Of a stretch of DNA of 64,000 bases, positions 34,980 through 46,600 are shown piece after piece; the first letter of the stretch is position 1, and every line of letters starts with the position of its first letter. Source of the DNA: Tetracentron sinense (taxonomy: Eukaryota; Streptophyta; Magnoliopsida; Trochodendrales; Trochodendraceae); NCBI GenBank assembly GCA_015143295.1, contig CM026557.1, positions 28,615,760-28,679,759 of the forward strand, given 5' to 3'. The position numbers and the translations under genes are program-made. The notes below the pieces were generated by a model. It did not search any database and had not been told where the DNA came from. It was given only the letters and a program-made list of their open reading frames with translations.

Positions 34980-35935
34980 CAGTTTAAACCTTGGGAGTAG
35001 GGGTATGGAAGGTTGTTTTGTAGGGCTGGGGAGAATTTTCTAAACTAACCCGTTCCAAGGTGGGTAATTGGGAGGCGATCAGCTTCTAGCATGATTCTTG
35101 GTGCAATCCTTACCTGATTCGACAAGTTTTTGGCAGCCTCTTCCTGTTAGCATCAAATAAAGAGGCCTCGGTCGTCGAATAATTAGAGCAGAGATTTGGG
35201 GTAGTCTCTTGGACTCCTCTTTTGAGGCGCAATTTATTCAACTAGGAAATTCAAGACTTGGTAAGGTTACTTTCTCAATTTTATCTGGTTACACCAGGCC
35301 CGCTTAAGAGGGTATTCGGGTTTGAGTTTCAAACAATAAGGGACAATTCTCAATGAGATCCTTTTTAGAGTCATGACAATCTAAGCCTAGTCTCCTTTTT
35401 CCTTATCAGGTTGTATGGCACCCATAGTACCATCTAAGATTTCTTTCTTCTTATGGAAATCAGTTTTAGATAAAATCTTTGCTTTGTGATTACATGTGCT
35501 TGTCAGGGGAAGAATCTATAAATCATTTTTTACTATATTGTCTAGTTACGAGAGATATTTCATATCTTCGCATCTCTTGGATCTTTTCCCGACTCTTTTG
35601 TAGCTTCTTAGCTTGCAGTGGTGTTTCCTTCGCTGACATGCATGGTTTGGCCTTTCCTTCCAAGGGCGATATCTTGGTCCTTTGGACGGAGAGGAATATG
35701 AGAGTATTTGAGGACACTTCCTTGACCATTTCTAGTAACCAAATGCAAGTTCGCCATCTAGTTTCGGCATGGTATTCTGTAAAGGGGACCCTTGGGGGAT
35801 ACACTTCAGTCCTAGTCTTATGATGTAGCTAGGGGTCTTTTTGCTTTCTTTGGTTTCATTCATTGTGAACCTCCAATGTACTCTTCTTTCCCTATATTTA
35901 TGAATATATCATGATTACCGATCAAAATAAATGAT
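34980..35935 (+). mobile_element. L1 LINE 3' fragment, plus strand
   Basis: Plus-strand traces in order: GNWEAISF..DSWCNPYLIRQ (about 35065-35125), the zinc-finger/RVT-linker region with CLSGEESINHFLLYCLVTR (35494-35550), and LWTERNMRVFED (35678-35713), followed by a stop at 35821 and an untranslated tail ending near GATCAAAATAAA (35930). Typical plant L1 ORF2 C-terminus; upstream parts are in other frames. Opposite orientation to the L1 pieces at 31.4-33.5 kb. Confidence 0.75.
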
Positions 35936-36160
35936 AAATCCAAAAGATGCTGTTGGATTCTTTTTATAATGTTTCCCTAATTTTTCTTCACCCTTCCATG
36001 ATTCCAGCCTCATCATTCCACACCACTTTCCTTTTATCTACAAAGGTTGGCATATAAGAAACAAACTCCTACTTCCATAACAACTAAAATTAAGTAGAAC
36101 AAGCAAAAATGTTTGTCAAGAAAGATTAAAATCACAAAATACAGAGTTTCAATTTTGTAT

Positions 36161-36176
36161 ACCTGCGCCTCACCTA
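36161..36176 (-). promoter_or_regulatory. Tandem 5' splice sites abutting the UBA2 stop codon
   Basis: The minus strand reads TAG|GTGAGGCGCAG|GTATAC. Both GTGAGG and GTATAC fit plant donor consensus. The first would splice immediately after the stop, the second 10 nt later. Suggests a 3'-UTR intron with alternative donors. Inference only. Confidence 0.45.
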
Positions 36177-37661
36177 GTGACCCATGTAAGGAGGACCACC
36201 ACCCATGTGACCAACACCCTGTTGCGACCTACCAGCATTGCCCTGTCCCATTTGCTGGTTTGGATACCCACCCTGCATCCCTGGCTGATTCCCATAACCT
36301 CCCATCATGCCCGAGCTGATATTACTCCCCACAGCCTGATTCCCATACCCACCCTGCATTTGTGACACAGTCTGGTTCACCTGCGCCCCCATCCCAGTCG
36401 ACCCAAGTGTACCAAGCAGGTTAGTCAGCCCCAACCCCGCGCCCTGGGTTGCGAGCAATGCTGTTAATGCCTGTCCAAGAGCCGGATTCAATGCCTGTGC
36501 AGCCCCCTGATTGAATGGCATCCCAGCTGGTGATGCCGCCATCATGTGCCCCGGTCCTGCCCCAGCAGACCCTTGGTTCCCCATTCCCCCCATAAAATTA
36601 GGGTTTCCATTCCTCGGAAAATGTGAACTCTGACCTCCACCTGGTGTATGGTGTGGGTGATAATAAGGCTTGCTCGGCTTCGGACCATCAATCGCCTTCT
36701 GACAGTGCAAGATATGCCCTTCAAAGTTCTTGTGTGGTTCTTCCAAGGCCTTCTTCGCGCTTTCAACAGATTTGTAAACAAAAAGCGTGAACCCCCTCGG
36801 CTTCCCAGTTTGCTTATCAAACCCTAATGGCCCTTCCTCTATCTCTCCAAACTTCGCAAAGAAATTGAGCAATCTCTGCGCATCGACATCAGCCGAGACG
36901 TTGCTCACATAGATCTTCCGCTGCGTGTACTCCGAAACTGGAGCAGCGACCGGAGCCTGAAACTGCGTCGGGACTGGACCTGAAGCGGCCAGCTGACAAG
37001 CGGTCATCCGAGTTCCGATCCTCTTCTGGGGTTCCTTAAGGGCTTTGCGAGCCCCGCTACGGTGCTTGAAGAGGATGAATCCGTAACCCTTTGATTTCCC
37101 GGAGATCTTGTCGCAAACCGCGTTGCATTCCTCGATCTCGCCGTACTTTTTGAAAACATTGGTTAGGGTTTCTCCATTGGTGTCCCATCCAAGTCCGTGG
37201 ATGAAGATCTTGCGGTGGACGGGATCAACATCGGCGGATTCTCGAATGCGATTCAGGAAATCGGGATACTTATCGGCGGCTTCTCGGAGGAGGCTGATGA
37301 GCTGATCTTTAGAGAACGGCTCCAGAAGCTTCTCGACGGATTCTTCAGAATCTTCATCATCTTCATCAGCGGCTTCTCCGTCGCCGGTAGACGGTGCCGG
37401 TGCTGCAAGAGAAGCCGTTGCTGCTGTGTTGGGGGCATTTTCGGTTTCCTGATCTTCTTCTTCGTCGTCTTCTTCTTCTACTACGTAGTCCTCGTCTTCT
37501 TCTTCTTGTTCTTCTTCTTCCATGTTTTCATGTCCTTCCTCTTCTTTGATGGTGGCTGGTTCCTCTTCTACTGCTTGTTGCTGTTCTTCTTCTTCAGCGT
37601 AGGTGGGTTCTGGTTCGGGTTCTGGTTCGGATTTCGGCGCGAGCTTTCGCTTCTTGGCCAT
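36174..37661 (-). CDS. UBA2: UBP1-associated protein 2 (UBA2)-type RNA-binding protein
   Basis: A 495-residue hnRNP-like nuclear RNA-binding protein. The start chosen is ATG at 37661 (MAKKRKLAPK) because the upstream in-frame residues are low-complexity leader; the frame itself is open to 37925. Residues 3-6 KKRK are a possible nuclear signal. 20-110 is acidic (E/D runs), and 111-142 is a helical segment (LEPFSKDQLISLLREAADKY). RRM1 has RNP2 KIFIHG (151-156) and RNP1 KGYGFILF (191-198). RRM2 has RNP2 KIYVSN (249-254) and RNP1 RGFTLFVY (289-296). 330-495 is Gly/Gln/Met-rich, ending PPYMGH. This architecture and length fit plant UBA2a/b/c, which bind U-rich 3' UTRs and work with UBP1 in mRNA stability and stress/ABA responses. 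The CDS is uninterrupted in one exon. Which paralogue it is cannot be told. Confidence 0.93.
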   Translation of the reverse strand: MAKKRKLAPKSEPEPEPEPTYAEEEEQQQAVEEEPATIKEEEGHENMEEEEQEEEDEDYVVEEEDDEEEDQETENAPNTAATASLAAPAPSTGDGEAADEDDEDSEESVEKLLEPFSKDQLISLLREAADKYPDFLNRIRESADVDPVHRKIFIHGLGWDTNGETLTNVFKKYGEIEECNAVCDKISGKSKGYGFILFKHRSGARKALKEPQKRIGTRMTACQLAASGPVPTQFQAPVAAPVSEYTQRKIYVSNVSADVDAQRLLNFFAKFGEIEEGPLGFDKQTGKPRGFTLFVYKSVESAKKALEEPHKNFEGHILHCQKAIDGPKPSKPYYHPHHTPGGGQSSHFPRNGNPNFMGGMGNQGSAGAGPGHMMAASPAGMPFNQGAAQALNPALGQALTALLATQGAGLGLTNLLGTLGSTGMGAQVNQTVSQMQGGYGNQAVGSNISSGMMGGYGNQPGMQGGYPNQQMGQGNAGRSQQGVGHMGGGPPYMGH

Positions 37662-37790
37662 AGCGAGAAGTGACAGATAGGAAAAAGAGAGAAGGGGAAC
37701 AGAAATGAGGAGATGGTGTTCTGGGCTAGGGTTTGGAGTTTGGACCGTGGTGGTTGGAGGGTTTATAAAGATGATCTTATGTTGTGACGA
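37662..37790 (-). promoter_or_regulatory. Core promoter and 5' leader of the UBA2-like gene
   Basis: Minus-strand TATAAAC at 37767-37761, about 100 bp before the ATG. A telo-box AAACCCTAGC lies at 37734-37725, an element common in genes for the translation and RNA-processing machinery. Confidence 0.6.
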
Positions 37791-37989
37791 TATTACCCTT
37801 TCATCTCTTTCTCCCCATGACTTCTGTTTTTTTAAGGGGGATTTTAGCAAGCAAGGAAACCAGCCAACTACTGGATTTATCTTTGGAGTTGTTAATTGTA
37901 ATTGTGAGGGGATTAGATCAGACATCAGTACCGCTCACTCCACAACCACTCAAGCCCTACTCGAATATGATATTGAGCGGTGCTTAGCG

Positions 37990-38135
37990 AACCCATACCC
38001 CGTGTCCTCGCGTCCCTTTTAACACGCCTAAAATCTTGATTAAGCTTAACTAAATTAAAACTAAGATTTTAGTAGTTTTTTTTTTGAAAAACCATGATTG
38101 GATTGCTTAACCCTAGGGGTGAGTGAATACTAACC
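37990..38135. repeat. Foldback-family remnant (CCCTAGGGGTGAGTGAA arm)
   Basis: GTCCCTTTTAACACGCC...TTGATTAAG and CTTAACCCTAGGGGTGAGTG are the two arm halves of the family seen at 20646-20938, in shortened form. Confidence 0.55.
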
Positions 38136-38139
38136 ACAC

Positions 38140-39565
38140 TCGATCAGATGAAACCGAGATGTTGCAACTCCTCGAGCTGCTTCTTTAACTCCTTCAGTTC
38201 AACTGGGGTCATCCTGTATCGAACTCTAAAAATCAAAGTCATGCTTGGAGTAAGCTCGATAACGAACTCTATCACCCTATCTGGAGGTAAACCCGACAAA
38301 TCATCGAGAAATACATCCATATACTTGCACACAACCAGGATGAATGTGGAGTCTCATACATTTGGGTTTGATAGACTTAGAGTTGCTAGACGGGCAATGT
38401 CTCTCTTTCGTAGCTCTCAGAAGTGAAATGGCTTCATGTCACTGGTTGAAAGTTCATCATCTTCTCGAAACATGCCACATGCCCATGGTGAGTCAATAGT
38501 CAATCCATCTCGATATTGACATCAATTCTAGGTCTTGGAACTCAATGATGATCAAATCGACTGGAAACTCATGTTGCCCAATTTGCACAATGCAACCCTG
38601 ATACACTTTGTTTGCATCAACCGACTTGCCGAGCGAAGTCGAAATAGACAACTCCTAAGGTAATCAACTCAGCTCTGAAATAAAGCCCTTGACAAAACTA
38701 GGCGAGACAAAAGAATGCATTGATCTAGTGTCAATCAACACACGAGCTAAGCATTCGCTCACTAGCAAAGCGTCTGTGCATTCAAATTAACTAAGTGTCA
38801 AGTCATAACAAACAATCTCGATATTCGTACATCCAATAATACATATTTAATTACATTACCAACAAGTTATAACTCTGACAACTTTGACTTGAGCGTACCT
38901 TACACAACATCGTCAAATGCATGTGCGTCATGCTCTGTCATGGCGAAGACCCGGGCCTAATTCGCCTGACAAGGCGGCTGTGTGGGCTATGAGGGCCTAG
39001 ATGCCTGCGAGGATCCCTACTGAGAAGCCTGCCTGACTAGAGGTCGGCTACTCTGAGATTGAGTATGGGTCAGCTGCTAACGACGTGGGGAATCTCGGAT
39101 CATATGTCCCTGCTCACCGCAATGGAAGCCACTGTCGGAAGCCCTTCGACATTCCCCGGCCTTGTGTCTCTGACCACAAAATGTACACTCCTCGAATGAC
39201 GTAAGCGACACATATCGTGTAGCCTGCGTAGTAGTCGAGCGAAAAGACTGTGGAGCCATAGGTTGAGGAGCCTGTGCTGGAAATTGAGGCCTCTGAGCCT
39301 GTGGTGAAAAAGGAGGCCTCGAAGTCTAGTACGAGGCAGTCATAGCCTTCTTCTCAGGTTGTGCTGAGCTACTGGACTGGCCTCTAACCATATCCCTCCT
39401 CTTGAAGAAGTCCTCAGAGTTAGTCTCAGCTAACTGAGCCTTGTCGTTTACCTCTGCATATACCTCATGTCAAAACATCGAGATCATCTCTCTCAAATAG
39501 CCCTTCAAACCCCTTTCGAACTTTTGGGCTTTCATAGCCTCTGTGGCTATCAAATAGTCATTGGA
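38140..39565 (-). mobile_element. Ty3/gypsy chromovirus (Tekay-like) fragment
   Basis: Minus-strand order: a gag tail (about 39560-39270), a CCHC zinc-knuckle-like region CTFCGQRHKAGECRRA...FHCGEQGH (39197-39088), a protease-like region (about 38800-38500), and the start of reverse transcriptase with FLDDLSGLPPDRVIEFVIEL and MTPVELKELKKQL (38332-38144). No LTR attached. The rest of pol is missing. The reading frame is broken in several places. Old. Confidence 0.8.
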
Positions 39566-39599
39566 ATCAAACATAAAACTGATCTAACAAATAGCATCA

Positions 39600-39888
39600 T
39601 AGGGAGAAAGTTTGATTTGTGTTTGTATATGCTCTGAGGACAACATATAAATTTTACTCTTACACAGTTATATTGTTAAATTAAAGTCAATAATAACATT
39701 TCATAACAAATTAATCAGTTTTTGTTTCAAGATGAATCAAACATGATTATTTTTAGAAAATCAACTACAGATAGGGTGCTATTCAAATAGGATCATGCAT
39801 GACAGTGTTTATTCACAATAACACTTATTTATGACAATGTTTATTGTATAATTAATTGTGACTACAATAATCAAAACCAAACGGCCCC
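39600..39888. mobile_element. Tourist-like (PIF/Harbinger-type) MITE
   Basis: The right terminus CAAAACCAAACGGCCCC is followed by TTA (39889-39891), matching the Harbinger terminus at 56879 in form. The left terminus near 39602 (AGGGAGAAAGTTTGATTTGTG) is diverged, so the start is approximate. Confidence 0.5.
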
Positions 39889-40033
39889 TTAATATATCTT
39901 CCATGTTTGCAGCGTTGCTATTTAATTAAATCATAAAATAACATACTTTGAGAAAATAAAATACTTACAACACACTAACCACTGCCAACCTACACTAACT
40001 GAGTTTATGAATTAACTGTGTTTTAATCTATTA

Positions 40034-41561
40034 GGGTATGTTCAGTTGAGGGTAAGTGAGAGAAAGTGGGAGAAACCCACACAAACGCTACGTTCAGTTT
40101 GCAAGTGTAAGTCCATACTTTTGGTATTGGCATATTCCAGTATCAAAACGAAGTGTCTAGTAGTGTCTTGTGTCATTGTCTACAAGCATTCAAGTCCGTG
40201 AAGATGAAGACCGAAGAAGTTCGATTTAAGACATTCAAAGTGTCGCCTTCGTTTCACTCATATGATGGTAAGTGACCTAGATACCTTTTTATCCTAAGTG
40301 GAATTGACTTAGATAATGTTCTATAAACCCTAGGTGGCTAGATACAATCCTTGAGTGGCATAAGGGGTGTTAGTGAGATGCAAAATAACCCTTGTTCGGT
40401 GTTCAGGGAATAACTCATTGATCGTTGCTCCGATTTGGGTTCATAATATATCAAAACGACCGCGGCAAAAAAAATCTATCCAACCAGTCAACCGAACATC
40501 CTAACCAATCGACCAATAGTGATGACTAGTTGACCGATGGTGCAAAATTTTGTATGGTAAAATTTTCCAAAGAGTGGTCTTTTGACCGATCGACCGAACC
40601 TTGTTACCAGTTGACCGGTCCTCACGAAATTGGTCTCCTAATTGCATTATAACATCCTATTTTGTCCTATATAAAGAGGGTTTGAGATCCCCCATTCGAA
40701 TCTAAGGAGTTTTGAGAGGTTAGAGAGAGCTTTTTAGAGAAATTTAGGAATTACCAAACTCATTTTCCTCTCCTCTTCCACCCTATTCTATGCAAGGCAT
40801 TGTTTGATCATTCTTGCTTGGTATTCCATTGTTGGGATTCAAACTAGGGTTGTTTGTTTGTTTAAATCAACTCGTTCTTGTTAAGAACATCTCAGCCGAT
40901 GTGAACCGGAGCCTTTGCGAAGGAGATCGATCCGATGAGGATCGTGGTTATTTGGTCGGAGGAATCTAGAGTTATCATTGATGGAGATCGATCGAGAGAT
41001 CGTGGTTGTTGTGAAGATCTAAGAGAAGTACGAGCGGCTACGGTTGATCACGTGACTTGTGGGTACGTGATGACTTGTTGAAGCATGGACAACTAAGAAC
41101 TGAAAAATCGTAGTGTCGAGTCCGAATGAGTCAGGTTCAAGTCTTGTAAGTTCTTGTTGACTCTGTCTTAGTGATATATCTTTGCTGGACTGGGTCCCGT
41201 GGTTTTTCCCGGAAGGGTTTCCACGTAAAAAACCTTGTGTTGTGGTTTGCTTGTTTTCATTTTTCGCACTTGATTATCATCTTCCCTTAGTTAACAATTT
41301 AATTATTAAATCTTAAAAAGAGTAGAAAGACTTTTAGGGAAACCTAGCCATCCCCCCTTGGGTTTGAGAGTTCTCAACTCGAATATTTTATTTGGGGTTC
41401 ACCGAGTGTTTTTCAGCAAGAAAGTAGTGGTTTCTCGAGAAACACTTTTCTTTATAATTTCATTTTTAATCTCACTTTCACTTATTTACAATTTCATCAA
41501 TTTGATGGAATACTAAAAAAAACAAATCTTTCTCTAACACTTTTCTCTAAACTAAATACCC
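40034..41561. mobile_element. Small MITE split by a copia solo LTR
   Basis: The left end GGGTATGTTCAGTTGAG follows TTA. The right end CTAAACTAAATACCC is its approximate inverse. About 210 bp without the LTR. A relative begins at 41568 (GGTGTGTTCGGTTAGAG). Confidence 0.55.
40106..41415 (+). mobile_element. Solo Ty1/copia LTR with GCAAG target duplication
   Basis: TGTAAGTCCATACTTTTGG to GAGTGTTTTTCA, 1310 bp, flanked by GCAAG at 40101-40105 and 41416-41420. TATATAAAGAGG at 40669-40680 is its promoter TATA box. TGGTTTTTCCCGGAAGGGTT near the 3' end is a feature of many copia LTRs and also appears inverted in the copia LTR at about 10345. The exact duplication suggests it looks whole as a solo LTR. 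Confidence 0.9.
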
Positions 41562-42080
41562 AATTTAGGTGTGTTCGGTTAGAGAAAAAGTAGGGAAAAG
41601 TGAAAGAAACCTACAATTTTCCTCTATTAAATTTGCGAGTATCTGTAGGTTTCTCAATAAACAATTTTCTCTCACCCACTTACCCCCCAATTGTGTACGT
41701 TTCAATGGAAAACACAAGAAAGTGAAAGAAACTGTAATTTTCTTTTGCTTTTTTTTTTGTGTTCAGTTCACAATAATAATTCACTTTATCGAAAAGATTG
41801 CGTCCAAATAGTGTCACTTTTCCTTCACAATTCTCTCAAAACCCAACACATAAGAAAATTCTATTTTCTTTCCTTTTAACTTATTTTATTTTATTTTCTT
41901 CATCTCCAGGGATTTTACTTTTAATATGTATATATTGGTTTATATTTGCCAAATTATTTAACCCATATAAGAAGCCAATACCTCAAGTCTAAGGACATGA
42001 AACTCTAACACCTACACCTAGATGTAGTTGTAAGAGATTTTAACACCTACACTTAGATGTAGCTTTAACATGAAAGCAAA
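41562..42080. other. Intergenic, with MITE-like repeats
   Basis: Repeated AGTGAAAGAAACCTAC / GTAGGTTTCTC and GAAAGTGAAAGAAACTGT words belong to the small MITE family of 40034. No gene seen. Confidence 0.45.
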
Positions 42081-42087
42081 TGAGCAA

Positions 42088-42280
42088 TAGCCCCTATTGT
42101 AGTCCATTGGGCTATAATAGGTAGACTATTGGTCCAATCCATTTTAAAAAGTAATTTTTAAATTGAATTTTGAAACAAAATTTTTAAAAGTTTCATTTGA
42201 TGGTATAAATTGTTCTTTCATGGAATAGACCAATAGTGTGTTGCGTGCTTGCTATAGCCCAATGGGCTACAATTAGAAGA
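42088..42280. mobile_element. Foldback MITE
   Basis: GTAGTCCATTGGGCTATAAT and GACTATTGGTCCAATCC at the left face GGAATAGACCAATAGTGTG and GCTATAGCCCAATGGGCTAC at the right. About 190 bp. No target duplication established. Confidence 0.65.
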
Positions 42281-43850
42281 AGCTAAAACCTCAAGTTTAG
42301 GGGATGTGGAACTCCTAGATAAAGCTATACATAATTTAAAAAATAATTGAATTCTCCTTCTCTCCCTCTGCACCTCTTTCCCTATGTCCTTCTCTCTTCC
42401 AAAGTTTAAGGACTTCACTTATTTGTGTAGAATTTAGGTACTCTATATTTTGGTCAATGCGCTAGCTATGTTGCCCAAAACCAAGGCATAGGTTGTATAC
42501 CTCCTAGAGTGAGAGGAACTCACAAAAGAAAGAACTCTGGTTTTGAAGGTATGCAAGTTGTATTCAGCAGCAAATCATCTGAAGACTCCTAACTCAGATA
42601 CCTAAGTCGTCTACTAAAGTAGTAATGGGATTTGAAGGCAGTTGTTGAGGAGATGATGGGGAACAAGGAGAAGAATGGGAAGAGAGGTAGAGAGATCAAA
42701 AAGCTCTTTGAAACCATCAATGGCACCTCTAAAGTTGGATTGGGTTTTAATCCAACTATGTGAATCCACCTTCTCTTCCTCAATCCCTCTCTCTTCTCTT
42801 TCGTTTCTATGTTATTTTATCTCTAACGATGAAGAAGACTACATGGAACAAGGAAAATAATAGGAAGAGAGCATTGGAGATCAAAAGCTTTAAGAAATCG
42901 TCAATGGTGTCTTCGATCCTTTCCTTAGCTCTGTCATAAAAAACAGGTGCTCATCTTCTAATTCAATACAATTCCCAAAAGAGTAAAACTCAACCAAAAA
43001 AAAAAAACATAAAAGATATATAGAGAATCTATAGCAAACCTTTCTTTGTTAAAGACAAAAATGAACTCACGTTTTTCACTTAAATCTCAATTGATTCCCG
43101 AAGTTGGCGTTGAATAAAAATGATCTCCGAAACAAATCTACCATTGAACAACAACAATATAGAGAGAGGGAAGGAAAATAGGTAAGGAAGTGGTTAGAGA
43201 GGAAAGTGAGTTTTAACTCTTTATGGGGGAGAGAAACGGTCTCTTCCTTGGACGATGAAAAAAGTTTTGAAAATTCTATACATTAAGATGAAACGTTATT
43301 TCGTTTAGAAAGACAAATGAGACAAATATAGTGGGAGTGGTGTTCCATAAAAAAATGAAAAGGGAGATCAAAGAAGGGTGTCACATATACACTCCTATTT
43401 TTATAGTATGTGGTATAATATATTATATTATTTTAAGTTTTTAACTTAAAATAACCTATATAGCCTTCTTTAACATATGATTTATTGTGATATCGTAGTA
43501 ATCTCACTACTAAAGCTCTACTTAATGACTAATAAACTATCCACCATCGAGACTCTTCTAAATCTCTATATTTCTCTCTCTCATTCTCTTTATTGCTTTC
43601 ATCTATGTCATCATCCATCGTCGTCGACCTTCTCATGCATCTATAGTTCTCTCTTACTTTTCTTCTGTTGCTCTCTCTCATTTATAGTTCTATTTGTTAT
43701 GTTCTAAAGATCTTTGTTACACTCTCTATCATTATCTATAGTTCAAACTCTCCCTCTTTCATTTTTAGCTGAAGGACCTTCCCTTGTCGGTTGCTCTTAT
43801 CTGAATGAGGTTGGTTATACACCAAACGTATATGGAAACAATCTCATGAT
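42281..43850. other. Intergenic DNA, no gene recognised
   Basis: Short purine-rich GAAGAATGGGAAGAGAGG/GGTAGAGAGATC phrases occur twice (about 42670 and 42850), suggesting an old local duplication. The rest is AT-rich. No coding evidence. Confidence 0.4.
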
Positions 43851-43864
43851 TGCATTTTTTGGTT

Positions 43865-44100
43865 GATCCAGTATCCTAATAATCCCCCTCAAGTTGGAGT
43901 GTGGATATTGCAAACACCCAACTTTTAAAAGAGATGTGGAACTGAATTGCATCGAGGGGTTTGGTGAAGACATCTACTGGTTGTTGCCTCGTAGAAATAT
44001 ATGATCAACATAACTTAGTCGTGATTGAATTTTCTCACAAACAATGTGACAGTCAATTTCAATGTGCTTTGTCATTCGTGGAAAACTATGTTATACTTCG
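43865..44100 (-). mobile_element. Ty1/copia 3' fragment (RNase H tail)
   Basis: The minus strand resembles the copia RNase H end KHIEIDCHIVCEKIQS, followed by a purine tract complementary to CCCCCTCAAGTT where the 3' LTR should start. Short and heavily broken. Confidence 0.6.
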
Positions 44101-44212
44101 TGTGCTTTTGAGAGAAGATCATGACAACTTGATCTAGTTAAACTTATAAAAATAAGCAGGATGCGACAGAGATAGAATTCATAGACTATAGTGACCACCA
44201 CACACGGTTGGA

Positions 44213-46256
44213 TGTTCTATGCAGAGACCCAAAACTTTTATGTCTTGGAACTTGTGCAAATTTACTGACAACCTTGAAATTTGTGTTGAAAATAATGCAA
44301 CTATGTTTTATTATTTTTACATATGTTATGAGATCAATTGGTTAAATGTTAAGATGAATAAAATGACAAAAACGAGTAAAAATAGGGGAGATCGGTCGAC
44401 CCCCCTCCTCACGCACTGAAGGAAAAATATATGAGGAAATTTGGCAGAGAATGAACGAACCACGGGTCGACCGCCCACCAAGGCAGGTTGACCGGTCAAC
44501 CACCGAGGCGACTGCCCGTGGCCTGTTTTGCCATTAAACTTCCTATTTTGAATAAGATTATAAGAATTAGAAGTTGCTAAAGACTCTAGGCCTATAAATA
44601 AATGACTAACTCGTGAATTTTAGAGTTTCAAACATTCTAAGAATTTCAGAGAGCCTGGAGAGAGTTCAAGCTGGGGTTTTGCAAGAGGTTTTGTCTAGAG
44701 AATAAGGAAAGTTTAGAAATCAAAGTCCAAGGTCATTCTCAAGCGATTAATCGTAGGGAAACGATTGTGAAAGGTACTATATATTGTTCTAACCTAATGA
44801 TTGTTATAAGATAAGTATTATTAAGATCTGAAAACGTGTTTACATGTTATTATGTTTTGATGAGTATGTTACGGATATGGTTTGCTCTCAAGAGGGTTTG
44901 ATGTTATTCTTTTGAAAGGAATAATGAATATCGATCACGATATGCTACTGATTTTATGACTGTAAATTGAAGATGATATTGATGATTTATGCATGATAAC
45001 ACTATGATTTCTGAAAATCTCATACACATGTGATTGAATATGGAGGAAGGGATGTATTCCGAGATTTTTCACATGATTGAATACGGATGAATAGATTTAT
45101 GTTGAATGATGATTGAATCTGAAAATTGATGATGATTATGATTATATTGCAATAAGGATTTTATTGATGATTTTGAGCATGATTATTATTGTGACTATGT
45201 ATGATAAAGTATTTTGTATGATCTCACATGTTATGTATATGTATCTAAGCACGTAAAATTGTTAGGATTCGGATAGACGAATACTTAGAGATTGATATTA
45301 ATAACATATAATTCTCTAACCATCATGAAATGAGACACTTTAGTGTAGTTTCGATTGTGAGATATCGGAATCTAAGAGGAAACCAATATGAAGATTAATC
45401 ATGACACTCAAGCATAAGTTTCACCGCATGATAAGTCTTATAAGTACATGTTATTCAAGCACAAGTACAATTGTGATTGCATGCATTCACTAGTACATGT
45501 TTCACAAGCACAAGTATATGTTTCACGAGGTTAAAGAACATCATGTTACTTGCATTGACGAACATCAAGTTACAAGAACATCATGTTACATGCATTGACG
45601 AACATTATACATGCATTATTACATGGTTGCAAAGATTTACATGAACATGTATAAGTCTTACAAGTCTACACAAGTCACGAGTTAGAACATGTCATGAATG
45701 ACGATATGCTATGCTTACATATTTTTCACACCATGAATTGCATGATATGTTATTTATAATAAAACATGACCATAATTACTTGATATTATATTGTTAGCTA
45801 GACTTTTATACACTGTGATTTCATTGCTCAACCGAATTATTATTGTCGGAAAATTTAGGATTTGACATATACGCACAAGAACCTTGGGTTGAGGAAAGGT
45901 ATATCGAAGAGCCCGAAGGTGATTACTGGGAAGGGGAGATCGATCCGGATCGCTACCTTATTATTGAGTTTTGCTTATTTCAATTTAAAATAGATGTAAT
46001 AAGAGAATTTTAAAATGTTGTTTAGGTTTAAATTTCAACTGTGATCATAATGGATGATCCGGATTATTTATGTTTAAGTTGGTCAATAATTTAAATGATT
46101 TATATTTATTATAGATTGAAGTTGTTATTAATATTGAAGAGAAAATTTCAAACTCACATTTAGCATATCTTATATGTTGTTAAGTTGAACATGCAGTGTC
46201 ACTGTGTCACAGGTCCAAAGTCTCATTTGACCAACATGGGATTTTGGGGTGCGACA
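44213..46256 (+). mobile_element. Solo gypsy LTR (chromovirus-like)
   Basis: It ends GATTTTGGGGTGCGACA at 46256. The start is most likely TGTTCTATGCAGAGACCC at 44213 (alternative TGCAGAGACCC at 44220). TTGGA before and TTTGA after differ by one base, compatible with a decayed target duplication. TATAAATAAATG at 44593 is the likely TATA box. It contains GATCGGTCGACCC motifs (44390-44510) and AACATCATGTTAC short repeats (45535-45610). Confidence 0.65.
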
Positions 46257-46261
46257 TTTGA

Positions 46262-46600
46262 CCTATTCATCAACAAATTTCAATTATTAAGGAAGATCAA
46301 AATTTGTCATTTGTAACCAATTATATGTTCATTCTCCAAATTACTATGCAATTGCTGGATGGTGATAGAGAATGGAGTAGACTAATAAAGTGTGATGAAA
46401 TACACCATATCTCATCACAAGGTGATTTGAATTTGAACTAATTAGATTATATAATATTAGATTTGATTTGATTGAGGTTTCCTTCTATAATAAGAACATT
46501 GAATTATCTATTTAAACTCACTTTCGGGTCCTTGTAAATCATTCAAGTCTATCAATAATATTCAGTTTCTTTATTCTCTCATCAAGAAAAAGACCATATG
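46262..46600 (+). mobile_element. Possible copia LTR remnant
   Basis: Has CTATTTAAACTCAC, GTAAATCATTC and TCAATAATATTCAGTTTCTT, in the style of the 3' half of copia LTRs. No boundaries or coding domain. Confidence 0.3.

Larger units (their letters stand above)
26851..36163 (-). other. Probable 3'-UTR introns and exons of the UBA2-like gene, with insertions
   Basis: Inference. Just after the UBA2-like stop codon the minus strand reads TAG|GTGAGGCGCAG|GTATAC, two good 5' splice-donor sequences. The DNA to the left has scattered non-repetitive blocks with splice-like borders on the minus strand: about 30680-30614 (TTTTAG|AGCAATGG to GATAAG|GTGC), about 28342-28265 (GTGCAG|ATCC), and about 27185-27125 (TTTTCAG|AGG to CATCAG|GTGG). 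This could be a multi-exon 3' UTR as in other UBA2 genes, but no transcript evidence is available. L1 pieces, a MITE and tandem repeats lie inside. Confidence 0.35.

Noticed and set aside
37197-37673. 158-residue plus-strand open frame rich in Phe, Leu and Val
   Set aside because: Exact antisense shadow of the acidic Glu/Asp region of the UBA2-like CDS.
37662-37925. 88-residue upstream extension of the UBA2-like frame
   Set aside because: Spans the TATA box and telo-box, is not acidic or conserved in style, and MAKKRK at 37661 fits the family start.
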